NCBI GenBank assembly: GCA_027972325.1 | Contig: JAPMOS010000155.1 | Span: 1 to 64,000, forward strand | Length of the DNA: 64,000 nucleotides | Source: Paratrimastix pyriformis | Taxonomy: Eukaryota; Preaxostyla; Paratrimastigidae | Direction of reading: 5' to 3' | The notes under the pieces: model-generated | The model's input: the letters and a program-made list of their open reading frames with translations, nothing else | Database searches by the model: none | Told to the model about the DNA's origin: nothing | Part shown: positions 50,344 to 60,534 of the stretch, in pieces | How positions within the stretch are numbered: position 1 is the stretch's first letter | Layout: the number at the start of each line of letters is the position of its first letter | Position numbers and translations under genes: made by a program

Positions 50344-51490
50344 CCGATATGAGGAAGGGAAAAGCACGACAGTAAAGGAGGGGCGGACGCATATGAGTAC
50401 GCTGAGGAACCAATGGACGACTCCCCACACTATATCTTCGTTGCTGAGGCAGGCGGGAAGCCTAACGGTGATGGCGTTTTCGCACCCAGGGAATGCGGAT
50501 CTCAGTTTCCCAGAGTATAGAACGCCGAGTAAGGAAGACTGGTTCCTGGGAGGTTCGGTGGATGGGTACGGGCTATTTAAGGAGAATCGGGACTTGTTGA
50601 TTTATGCGAATCCGGAATATAACCCCCAGGAGGAGATGGATCGGTTTTTCCGAGCAATTGGAGAGTGGGCGGAGAGTCCGATTGGTAGAGGAGGGAAAAG
50701 AGCGTTTAGATGCATTGTTATTGTGCCGTACGGGGAAGGGAAAGCGAACAGAATCCAGCCGGGGGGTGAGCCGAAGCACGGTGTGAGCTTGGCGATCAAG
50801 GGGGACATTCAGATGCGTGAGCTTTTCATCATCCAGGAGGGTGGGTTTGCTTTTTGGGAGCCGAGTTTCTGGCGGACTGGGAGGAAAGTGGTGGGGAAGG
50901 CGTGGTTTGATGTGGGGATTCTGATGTTTGAGAATGGGCGGGCTAGGGAGAGATTCCCGATGGATCCAGCCCCGTTGTGGGCTTTGGAGGCGATGTTGAG
51001 GAAGGAGGCCGGGAGTCGCATGGTGCAGGTAAACTATGAGGGCCGCCCGAGAGATGGGGAAACGCTTTACAACTGGAGGGGGATATCGGAGGCGGTGGTG
51101 ACGAAGGTGATGAGGAGGTTGAGAGCGAAGTGCGGCTTTAAGATGGAATACGCGAATGCATGTAGACTGGCAGCGGAAATGGGAATTGTGGATGAAGACA
51201 CTCAAAAGGAGGTGGGAAGCGAGCTGGCAGGAATCAGGAAAACGATGCTCATAGCGATTCAGCAAAGGAAGAAGTGCGAAAAATTCGAGGCAGGAATGAA
51301 AGAAGAGCTGTAGTCCGGAAGTCGGCGGAGACCGCCCCTGGAGGGACGGTAGCCGACCCAGGAACTCCCTGGGGTGCTCTTTCTGCAGGACTTGTCCTGC
51401 GGGAAGGCGGCCCGGGGGGATCATGTCACCCGCGGGCTTCGGCCCGATTCCGGACTCGGCGCAAGCCGGAAGTATCACACACACACACAC
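50344..51490 (+). mobile_element. LINE-A copy 3 (5'-truncated, intact methyltransferase-like domain)
   Basis: The copy starts inside the C-terminal domain at RYEEGKSTTVKEGR and keeps one open frame to the TAG at 51311-51313, about 322 codons. It contains LTVMAFSHPGNADLSFPE, WFLGGSVDGYGLFKENRD, IYANPEYNPQEEMDRFF (NPEY at 50609-50620), AFRCIVIVPYGEGK, FDVGILMFENGRARERFPMD and a helical end (AGIRKTMLIAIQQRKKCEKF). The 3' UTR has the UUCG hairpin at 51433-51446 and a short CA tail. Flanking 12-bp duplications show it is a single retrotransposition event. It is the best reading of the domain in the window. Confidence 0.88.
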
Positions 51491-51631
<141 letters not shown>

Positions 51632-51650
51632 ATGATCTTTGAGCCTGTTG

Positions 51651-52192
51651 GGTATACAGTGCTAAGAGGAAAAACGCACGCACGAAATCTTACTGGCGGC
51701 GTCCTCCTCCTATCGCGCTGTCGTGGCTCGTCCCACCCCTGCGCGGATCAGGGCGACCCGTGAAGGTGTCGTAGGGGGGGAGGGAGAAATCCACTTGGGG
51801 CTGCGGCCGGGCGGTGGATCTGGGTGCTGGCTCGGTCCCTGCGGTCACTGTTGGCCACCTCTCATGAGGAACAGTGCCAGCATGCTCCGCGTCAAGTCCC
51901 CGCTGATCCTCCGCAGGGCCTCGCAGAGCGTCCTGTGCTCGGTGCCAGGGACGAGCTGGAGGAGGTCCCGAATCGACTGTCCCGGGATGCACCCGGTGGC
52001 CCCGAAGAGAAGGGCTCGGTTGTCGAACCCCGCCGCCTGGCAGTAGTCCCGATACTGGGCGAGCTTCCCGTCCCGCGCTCCTGTCAGGTCCTCGTCCCGC
52101 ACGGCGGTGGTGACGGCCAGCTCGATGACGGTGGGGGTCTCCGGCCCTCCCTCGCCGGGGCACACCAGCAGGTCGGGTCGGAGGTGGCGTCT
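51651..52192 (-). pseudogene. RLE-LINE R 3' part, copy 2
   Basis: Nearly identical to 46745-47280. It encodes the nuclease core (TVIELAVTTAVRDEDLTG, KLAQYRDYCQAAG, SMLALFLMRGGQQ) and shares the 3' border GTATACAGTGCTAAGAGG. It is truncated inside the region before PDLL, where LINE-B sequence begins. The PD is at the truncation edge (CPGEGG follows). Confidence 0.75.
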
Positions 52193-52332
52193 CTGTGTTG
52201 GTTTTGTCGACTCGCACTTCTTTTTCCGCGATCACTTCCTTTCCTCTCCCGACTGCCAGCGAACCCCTTTTCTTATTCCACTTCACCATTCCTTCTTTCC
52301 TAACAATTGCTTCAAATACATTTGGCGATTGA
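52193..52332 (+). other. LINE-B leader
   Basis: Pyrimidine-rich sequence (CTTCTTTTTCCGC, CTTTCCTCTCCC) before the first ATG. It contrasts with the GC-rich body and is the likely 5' UTR. The start of the element is set by the end of RLE-LINE R homology. Confidence 0.4.
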
Positions 52333-53046
52333 ATGTCACAACTCGAGTCACAACCTGCCGAGGGCCTTATGGATCGCGCCTTCCCTGAATTGGAATGGAA
52401 ATCAATCCTATCGAACAAGGTGGGCACCGTCTATCTGCAGCGATTATGTCTTTCTCTTGGAGTTGACTTTGAGTCGCCATCGAAGAAAACGACCCTCATC
52501 GCCCAGCTGGCTCCTCTGCTCGCAGAACGGCACTTCACACCTCAGAAGGTGTTGCAGATATTGAAACTCCAAAGTTGGATCGATATATCGGCGTCTGGAT
52601 TCCAAGCACCACTCATCACACCACCGTCTTCCGCCGCCGGGTCTGGCAGCCCCGGGACCCGAGAAGAGCGACGGACCCACAGCCCCTCCAATGCAACTCG
52701 AAGTTGGCTCAACAGGAGAGCGCTCCACTGCAGTGCTGGTGACCCCGGGTTCGACCCCGGCCGGGCCCGTAGCCCCTTTTTTCGACTTCGAGTCGTCTCT
52801 TCCCCCACTTATGGGGATGGAGCCCACCGGTCTCGGCTCCCCGGACGAGCCCGAAGTGAGCTCTGGCGCAACTAGTGTCTCCCGAGGCCTGTTCACTCCC
52901 CCCTCCCAAGAACCACTGGCCCCGGCCCTCCCTTCTCACAGCAAGGAGCCTGAAGACCACCCTCCGAGTCCGGGGACTCGCGGTGTGCCCGCGGCTGCCG
53001 CCGACCCAGCAGACGCGCAACGACAACAGCCCGAGGAGCGGCCACA
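52333..53046 (+). pseudogene. LINE-B ORF1 N-terminal part with SAP-like motif
   Basis: From ATG 52333 the frame reads MSQLESQPAEGLMDRAFPEL and, at residues 33-60, VYLQRLCLSLGVDFE and KKTTLIAQLAPLL, the helix-turn-helix spacing of a SAP nucleic-acid-binding motif. Near 52690 coding continues in another frame (LEVGSTGERSTAVLVTPGST, FESSLPPLMGMEPTGLG), Pro- and Ser-rich and probably disordered. A single frame change is enough to explain the switch. The SAP call is by pattern only. Confidence 0.45.
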
Positions 53047-53762
<716 letters not shown>

Positions 53763-54213
53763 TCAGCTCCCCTTCCCGCCGCTCGACGAGGCCTCAGAGG
53801 CCACGGGCAGCGGCGGGTCGTCCGCCACCGACAAGAGCAGCGCCACCCATACACCACCGCCCAGCAAGTCGTTGCCCCCCATCCCCCTCATCTCAGGCGA
53901 GGACATCGAGACCCTGCTCGAACCCAACGCGGCCGACGACGTGCTCGACGACATCCTGTGGCAAGTGCCGGCTGACTGGTACTGGTCTTGCCTGCGTGGC
54001 CTCGGCGCATCGTGCCCCCGCGGCAAGTTGAGCGAGCCGGACAGACGGAGGGCCCTGATCAGCGCACTTCGTCGACACGGCAAGGCTCTCACGCTCGGGG
54101 ACCTCCTCCGCCTCGCCGCGGCGACTCGACCGTCCACCCGATCAAGCTCTGGACACCGTCCCCTGGCCACACCAGAACCACCGCCTTCGCCTCAGCGGCG
54201 GATCCCGGCCGGG
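53763..54213 (+). pseudogene. LINE-B ORF1 linker region
   Basis: After the poly-Q tract the frame reads LPFPPLDEASEATGSGGSSA and then ISGEDIETLLEPNAADDVLD, WYWSCLRGLGASCPRGK and RRRALISALRRHGKALTLGD. These are two short predicted helical segments. No domain is recognised. Confidence 0.4.
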
Positions 54214-54930
54214 GTGACGAATGACGACGGCCAGTCGTGCGCGTACGCGGCGACGGTGCAACTCCTGGCCGGCCTGCGCCTTCGCGCCCCCGGCCCAGTC
54301 GAGGCGTCGCTTCGGGGAACACCCGTCCTCGAGGTCATCGGGGCGGCCGTCGCCGCGGCGGCGCACCCCTCAACAACGGCGGCGGTGGACATTCGGCCTG
54401 TGGTGACCGCCGTCAGCCGAGACATGCCGCACATCAGGGCCCGGCGGGCGCCTACGCGGACGGAACTCATGCTCGCGGTGCTCTCCGCCGCAAGGAGGCC
54501 AGACTTGTTCCGAGCCTCGTCGCGGGGACTTCCCTGTGCGCGAGGTGCGGCGACATCCTGGGAGACCCCCGAGCACCTTCCTGCTGGCGAGCAGCCTGGA
54601 CCCCTGCGAGTTGACAAGTGCTCCTGCGGCGGCCAGCTGCGGGAACTGTCGGCCGTCAAGCCTGCCCCGGTGCTGGTCGTCACGGTGGACAAGCTCGCGG
54701 GTGTCATTGCACGTGCGTTCAAGACGGGACGCCTGGAACGGGAGGGCTGGCCGAGCTTCCGCCTCGTCGGGGGCTGAGGCACATTGGCTCCCCACCACTG
54801 GCCACGAAACGGCCATTTTCAGGACCAACGACGGGGCCTCTTCGACCTCTCCGGGACGAGGAGGACCGAGGTCACAACGAGTGACATCGAGGAGGGCCTC
54901 CGCCTCCTTGTTTTTGTGGTGGAGAGGGAT
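54214..54930 (+). pseudogene. LINE-B ubiquitin-specific-protease-like (C19) domain
   Basis: The Cys box reads TNDDGQSCAYAATVQLLAGL (54217-54270). A zinc-type pair follows: a CARCGD stretch in one frame near 54540 and CSCGGQLRELS near 54620. Then comes APVLVVTVDKLAG (54665-54705), the LP-x-V-L-x-V-x-x-x-R-type strand of USPs. A His box TGHETAIFRTND lies near 54795, and the end reads LFDLSGTRRTEVTTSDIEEG then LRLLVFVVERD. This order is that of USP/C19 deubiquitinases rather than OTU. Two or three frame changes and one stop (54778) break it in this copy. It may cleave host ubiquitin or the element's own proteins. Confidence 0.5.
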
Positions 54931-55299
54931 GTCACCACCGCCGCAACGATTCTCAAGGCGGCCCCCTGGGCAGCAGCTCCGGCGCCCACCCCCATCCCGC
55001 CTCACGACCAAGCGGCACTGCCCACCCCGGCTACTCCACCCACCTCAGCAGCACCATCGGCCCCGACAGCCGTCCGTGACGCAGAGAGCGACCCGACCCA
55101 GCCCCCGTCGGCCCCCGCCCACCCCACCCCAGTGGCCCAGCAGGCCGGCCCAGGGAGCAGCTCCTTGCCCCTCCCGTCGACCGGCCCGCCTCACCCGCAG
55201 ACGTCAGCCCCCTCCCCGAGCGACCAGGCCACCATCAACACGCCCGAGGAGGAACACCAGGACCACACGGGCTCACCGCTCAACCACAACCGGCCCCGC

Positions 55300-56238
55300 A
55301 GCAGCGAGGACTTCGTGATCTTCTACCCCCGGGGCCGCAAGGGGATGGACAAGGGGCCCAAGCCCGTCGCTGTCTGGAGCCGCAGGGGGTGGACGTGGGC
55401 GTCCTTCGCGAGCCGCGCCGAAGCCGAATCGGCGATGCAGACGGCCACCCGGAAGGCGATGTGGGCCAAGTCAACTGCCGAGCGCCTCGGCATTCGCGTG
55501 GAGGCCCGCCGTCGCCGACACACACCCGGCACGTCAACAGGGGACACCGACCGGCCGGCCACAGGCCGAGGGGGCCCGTTCGAGCTCTACTTCCCCGACG
55601 GAGCCCCGGATGGCCTCACCCCTGCCCCCACCGCAGTCCGAACCTCCCGTGAGGGCCAAGCTTGGGCGGTGTTCTCCTCGCTGGATGATGCCACGGCGGC
55701 CCGAGCCGGCGCGAGCACACGTGTGGCCTGGTCGAAGGCCACGGCGGCGCGGCTCAACCTCCCGCCAGAGGCGACGAGCCCACGACTCCCGCAAGCGCCT
55801 TCAACAGTCAGCCCCACAGCGGCAGGGGCGCCCCGCCTCGGGCGGGCGGGGTTGCAGCGGGCGGCGGCGGCGGCCACACCCGCGGGGGCCATGGCCATCC
55901 GCGCGGAGAACACCGAGACCGACGACGAGGCCGGGACCGACGAGGCCGAGACTGCGCTTCGCGGTGCCACGCAGAGAAGGCGGCGAGCCCGAGGGGGACC
56001 CCGCCGCCGAGGCCCCACGGGGATCCCACTGACCTGGGCACAGGTGGAGGCTCTCCAACCCCTGAGGAACGCCCGAGCCAGAACTGTGCGACCGATCCGC
56101 CCCGGGATGCGCGGACCAGCGAGCACTTTCCCACCGACAAACGCCACGGGCTACCCCCCCGAGACCGTATTCATCCTTCCCAACAGCATGCCCATGGCCC
56201 AGCTCACCCTTGCCGATGGCCGCCCCTTTCGCCACTAA
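55300..56238 (+). pseudogene. LINE-B ORF1 C-terminal part with duplicated 60-residue domain
   Basis: An open frame runs from 54784 to the TAA at 56236-56238. Two tandem copies of one domain are visible: FVIFYPRGRKGMDKGPKPVA, WTWASFASRAEAESAM and MWAKSTAERLGI, against FELYFPDGAPDGLTPAPTAV, WAVFSSLDDATAARAG and AWSKATAARLNL. Each looks like strand-strand-helix. A basic stretch (RRRARGGPRRRGPTGIPLTW) follows. The domain is not recognised; RNA binding would fit an ORF1 role but is inference. Confidence 0.45.
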
Positions 56239-56660
56239 GCCGGGGACCACCGACAAGTCGGGTCCGGTGGCTGGTCCCCCCGCCCCCGCCACCACCCTGG
56301 AGCCAGCCACCCCCTCCCAGTGCGCGGCCGCCACCAGCTGCCTCCACCTCTCCCGCCAGGCACCCAACACCCCGACCGGGCCACCCCGCCACACGAGCAT
56401 GGAGGGCAAGGTACCCACCCTGTACCTGCTCTCCGACCGAAGGCGCCATGTGTATGTCGGAACGACCGTCAACCTCACCCACCGGGTCCTCCAGCAACGG
56501 CCTGCTCGCCGGGGGCGCACAGCAGACCCAGGGCCACCGGTGGCACCTCCTGGCCGCGTGCTGGGGCCCCCCGCTGGAGCAGATCAGGCAGCTGGAGGAC
56601 CTCCTTCACCGCCCGGACTCTGGCTGCGGCTTCCGCAAACCCGTCACCGTCAAACAGACT
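56216..56660 (+). pseudogene. LINE-B ORF2 N-terminal GIY-YIG nuclease domain (SLX1-like)
   Basis: The frame from ATG 56216 reads PTLYLLSDRRRHVYVGTTVN then LTHRVLQ. This gives the GIY-like strand (LYLL), the YIG-like strand (VYVG) and the helix with the conserved Arg. After one frame change near 56495 it continues NGLLAGGAQQTQGHRWHLLA and EQIRQLEDLLHR. In SLX1-type domains the order is Y-x-L, YvGfT, RRlxQHN, GGAxxT, W and a helix with the catalytic Glu, which this follows. A GIY-YIG nuclease ahead of the RT of a LINE that also has an RLE in a related copy would be a second nuclease. Confidence 0.6.
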
Positions 56661-57449
56661 GTGGGGGCCCTCTGCTCCCTCCTCGCTCGCCTCAAGCTCC
56701 ACCATGCGCACCTGCATCTTGTCGCCCCGATCCGCACCGACCTCGCCACGGCCGTAACCGGCTGCACGGTGACACATGGACCCCTTCTCCACACCTTCCC
56801 ACCCGAGGCCCCAACCGCCGGCCGAGGCTCCTCATCGACAACCTCAGCAGGGACCCCCCTCCGGCAGCGTCGCCCTCCCAGGCCCGAGGCGGCCGCGCTC
56901 TCCGACCAGGAGCGCACCTCGCTCCGGGCCGCCGCCACCCTGACCGACCCGGAGGCCATCCTCGAGGCAGTCATCCCCGTCCTGGCCCAGCGGACTCCGG
57001 CCAGGCGCCCCCCCCCCCCCACCAGGCCCCCCGCGCCCCGCAGGCACCTCGGGGCCACTGCGGGCCGCCCGCGAGCGGGTGCGCCGCCTCCAGATCCGAC
57101 TGCGCGCACTGGGCCACGCGACGCGCCGTCCCCAGCACGCACCCCCTCGCCTCCTTCTCTCCTGGCGCAAGGCCCGGGCGAACCTGGCCACGGCCCGAGT
57201 CCGGACACGGACCGCAGCTGCCCGCACGGCCGCGCGCCAACAGTTGTCTTTGTTCTTCAAGAACAGGCACAGATTCTTTGCCACCTTGGCCGGCGACACC
57301 CAGCGGCCGCCCTGCCCCATCTCCTGGCAACAGCTCAACGAGCACCACAGCCGTGAGGCCGCCTCTGGTGGCCCCGAGCCTCCCACCCCCGGCATCCCAT
57401 GGGCGACCCTGGCAGCGACAACCCCGCCCCTCACCCCGGCCGAGGCGGC

Positions 57450-58560
57450 GGCCCTCGAGGCCGACATCTCCGAGCAAGAAGTGGTCGACCAGATCGGGAA
57501 GGCCGCACCCCACACCGCGCCTGGCAGCGACGGGGCCGGCATCGACGCCCTCAAGCACCTAGTCAAGGACCCGGCCCTCCTTGGCGCGCTGGTGGCTCTT
57601 CTCCGCGCCTGCTGGCAGACCAAGTCCACCCCTGCCCGCTGGCGTGCGAGCACGGCTGTGCTACTCCTGAAGCGAGGCAAGGACCCCACGGCCGTCTCGA
57701 GTTGGCGCCACGTGGCTCTGTGCGACGTCCTGGCCAAACTGTACAGCGGCATCCTGGCGCACCGCCTCACGGACTTCCTCGGCCATCCGGGCCGACTCGC
57801 CCCCTCTCAGCACGGCTTCGCGCCGGCGCTCGGCCCGTTGCTCCACGTCAGCACCCTGCTGGCCACCATGGAGAGCCGGCGGGTGGCCGGGGACCCTCTG
57901 CGCCTACTTTTTCTGGATTTGACGAATGCCTTCGGGTCGGTGGAAGCGTATGTCATCCGGAAAGGCCTGAGATTGGCCGGCATCCCCGGCCACCTGCAGG
58001 CGGCCATCCTCGAGCCTACCAGGGGCTCTCCATGACCTGGCGGGACTGCTACGACCGGGGCCGCCCCGACGAGCCCCTCCCCCCAATCAGCCTTGAGCGG
58101 GGGGTCAAACAAGGCGACGCACTGAGCCCGGTGGTGTTCCTCCTCGCCCTTGATCCGCTCCTCCGCTGGCTCGAGCTGACCGACCCGACCCTGGGCCCGC
58201 TGGGTGCCGGCCTGGCCGGGGACCCCACCACCGCCGCCAGCTGCCAGGCCTTTGCCGACGATCTCGTGGTGACCGCCGCCAGCGACGCGGCCCTGCGGGT
58301 GCTCTGCGACAGGCTGGAGGCCTTCCTGGCCTGGGCCCGGCTGAGCCTGAATGCGAAGAAATGCGCCATCCTGGCCGCCGACAAGGGCCACGCCCAGCCG
58401 GGCTTCCTCCTGCAGCTCCAAGGTCAGCCCATCCCGGCCATGGGCGACACCACCACCTACACCTACCTGGGATACACCGTGCGCTTCGACGGCTCCTGGG
58501 ACGACCACCTCCAGCGCATCACGGCCTCCTGGAACGACCGGCTGGCCCGCATCCATGCCT
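57450..58560 (+). pseudogene. LINE-B reverse transcriptase
   Basis: The blocks are TAPGSDGAGIDALKHL (block 0/1), TAVLLLKRGKDPTAVSSWRH (block 1/2), LAPSQHGFAPALGPLLHVST (2a), LLFLDLTNAFGSVEAYVIRK (palm A, D-x-x-x-A-F), ISLERGVKQGDALSPVVFLL (palm B), CQAFADDLVVTAASD (palm C, ADD) and YTYLGYTVRFDGSWDDHLQR. The frame changes once, near 58020, between A and B. The QGDALSP and LERG sequence is typical of RLE-bearing LINEs of the R2/NeSL/Dualen side. The thumb and a helical linker follow to about 59000. Confidence 0.88.
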
Positions 58561-59149
58561 GCGCTCTGCCGCCCCTGGCGAAAATCGAGTGCGTCAGGGA
58601 ATGGGCCTTCCCGACGCTACTCTACGGCATGACGGCGATTTGTCCATCGACGGAGCAGTGCCGCGCCCTCGAGGACGACCTGGCCCGGGACGCCTCCGCA
58701 CGGCTCACGGGCCGCCCACTGAGGACCGACAAACGCTTCTTCCCGGGTGTCCCGCGCGACTTCCTCTTCCTGGCCGGCCAAGGCCCGGGCCTCCCGAGGA
58801 TCGAGGCCTCCCTGCGCCAAGCCCACCTCTGCCTGATCGCCCGGCTCCTCACCCCGCCCCCCAACGGCCAGTTCATCGCCCAGTGGGAGCGCCCCAACGC
58901 CATGGCCCGGGCCCTGGCGGCCGCCGCCCGACCCACGATACCCCGCAACCCCCGCCGCCGCCCCCACCAAAAGGTGGCCCCCACCCCCACGCAGCCTCTG
59001 GCAGTGGCTGGCCGAGGCGCAGACACGTCACTCGTTCGCTCTGGCGCGGGGCCAGGGCGGGTGGCTGCTGACCAGCCACCTGATCCGGGGTGGCCGACTG
59101 TTCCCGCTGCCGGGGCAGTGACCCCGAGCCCGCGCGCCGCAAGGAGCTG

Positions 59150-59650
59150 CGCCTGATGAAAGTTGTCGATGTCCTCCGCGCCATGCCCGCCGATGCCATC
59201 CAGGTCTACACCGACGGGTCCTTCGAGTGCGGCCCTGAGGGCCAGCTCCGCGGGGAGCGCCGCGGTCCTGATCCACCCCGACGGCCGCGCACTGTCGTTG
59301 CGCCGCACCTCCAGTGGCCCACAAGCAACGCCCAGGCCGAGATCGAGGCCATCCGGCTGGCCATCGACCTCCTCGGCCGGGAGCGGGTCGGCCGAGACCG
59401 GTGCGTGCTGCTGCTGTCGGACAGCGAGTACGCTCGGGGCCCTGTGCCGCGCCACCTGCCTGACCCAGTCGCAGCAGGAGGTCCTCCGACTCGGGACGAG
59501 CTGGTCTCCCGGTGGCCACGCCTCCTCTGCCATCACGTGCCCTCCCACGTGGACGCGGTGGCCCCCGGCTGCCCCCACCTGTGGGGCAATTTGCAGGCCG
59601 ACCGGCTGGCCGGCGAGGCCGCGGCGGCCCCGCCTCCCACCGACAAGGCC
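59150..59650 (+). pseudogene. LINE-B RNase H domain
   Basis: IQVYTDGSFECGPEGQL (first Asp), NAQAEIEAIRLAIDLLGRE (Glu), LLLSDSEYARG (second Asp) and LLCHHVPSHVDAVAPG with WGNLQADRLAGEAAA (final region) mark an RNase H. The matching end of the domain in the 11930-10553 copy links the two. The domain is followed by FRPSGPKDAPLPYPTRPF and VRRLVWLLFGTFPTL, which are conserved in both copies and precede the zinc knuckle in the other copy. Confidence 0.8.
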
Positions 59651-59965
59651 GGCCCACCACCCCCCATCCAACAGGGCTTGGCCTGCCCGCCGGAGATGCC
59701 CTTCCGCCCCTCGGGCCCCAAGGACGCCCCGCTGCCGTACCCCACCCGACCCTTCACGCTCGCGGTGGCCCGGGGATTCTGCCAGGCCCTCCAGTGCGAG
59801 GAGGAGGCCCGCGGCTGGGCCCCCCGGCGCAGCCGATTCTCCTCGGGGGTCACCCTGGACGGCCTCGAGCAAAAGCTGGCCGCGCCCGCCTGGCGCCAGC
59901 AGGCCGCCCCTGACTGGAAGGTGCGCCGGCTCGTCTGGCTGCTGTTCGGCACCTTCCCCACCCTG

Positions 59966-60227
59966 CAAACAGAGAGTTATACGAATATGGAGGAGTAGAG
60001 AGTATCTCTACTCTTTGATGTAAGCGTTGCGATTATCATCCCCCTCGCGCAATGAAAGAAAAGAAAAAGAACGGAGTACCGGCACAGATAGAGATGCCAA
60101 CCCCGGTTCGCGAAGATGAAATATCCCCGCACTCCTTTCTTCCAAGTTCGGGGCAGCTCGCTGGGAGGATGGGTGGGACCGAGTAGAGATACTCTCTACT
60201 CCTCCATATTCGTATAACTCTCTGTTT
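59966..60227. mobile_element. 262-bp element with 47-bp terminal inverted repeats
   Basis: The arms 59966-60012 and 60181-60227 are reverse complements, starting AAACAGAGAGTTATACGAAT. Each arm ends in GAGTAGAGA-GTA-TCTCTACTC, itself a near-palindrome. The interior (60013-60180) has no gene. It ends the LINE-B sequence at 59965. A MITE or foldback element fits; no clear target duplication was found. Confidence 0.6.
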
Positions 60228-60285
60228 TGGGTCGATACTTCCCAAAACTACAGTTATACTCTAGGGAACACTCCCGTGTTCCTCG

Positions 60286-60315
60286 GAGTAGAGAGTATCT
60301 CTACTCTTTGATGGA
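60286..60315. repeat. partial copy of the inverted-repeat element arm
   Basis: GGAGTAGAGAGTATCTCTAC followed by TCTTTGATG matches 59988-60016, including eight bases past the arm, so it is a piece of the left end. Confidence 0.6.
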
Positions 60316-60534
60316 GAAAAGATCCCAAGCCATGAGATCAAGCCCAACCCAACCGCGCAGAGAGCCGCGCCTAGCGGAGGTCAAGTCCCTGACAGGACTG
60401 AGAGTCACACGAAGCGATGCTCAGCACCGCACTCGTATTCCTCAACCAAGTGAACACACGAAAGAACTCAACAAACCGGTGAAAGCTTAAAGTTAGCTAT
60501 CATCGCCGGGCACCCCAGCACGGGGCGAAGAATC
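60316..60534. other. spacer before the DIRS-type element
   Basis: No gene or repeat is recognised. It may contain the 3' terminal region of the minus-strand DIRS-type fossil. Confidence 0.35.

Noticed and set aside
52695-52775. tRNA-Cys-like sequence (GGCTCAACAGGAGAGCG, ACTGCAGT, GGGTTCGACCCC)
   Set aside because: The D-arm, a GCA anticodon-like loop and a B-box-like stretch are in order, but the anticodon stem does not pair and the T-arm pairs poorly; it also lies in LINE-B coding DNA. A covariance search (tRNAscan-SE) would settle it.
54217-54270. OTU protease as the first reading of the LINE-B cysteine box
   Set aside because: DGQSC resembles the OTU start, but the CxC pairs, the PVLVV strand, the GHE box and the LLVFVVER end fit USP/C19 better. 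OTU is kept as the alternative.
58873-59968. Long minus-strand frames opposite the LINE-B RT and RNase H
   Set aside because: Very GC-rich DNA leaves antisense frames open; the plus strand carries all RT and RNase H motifs.
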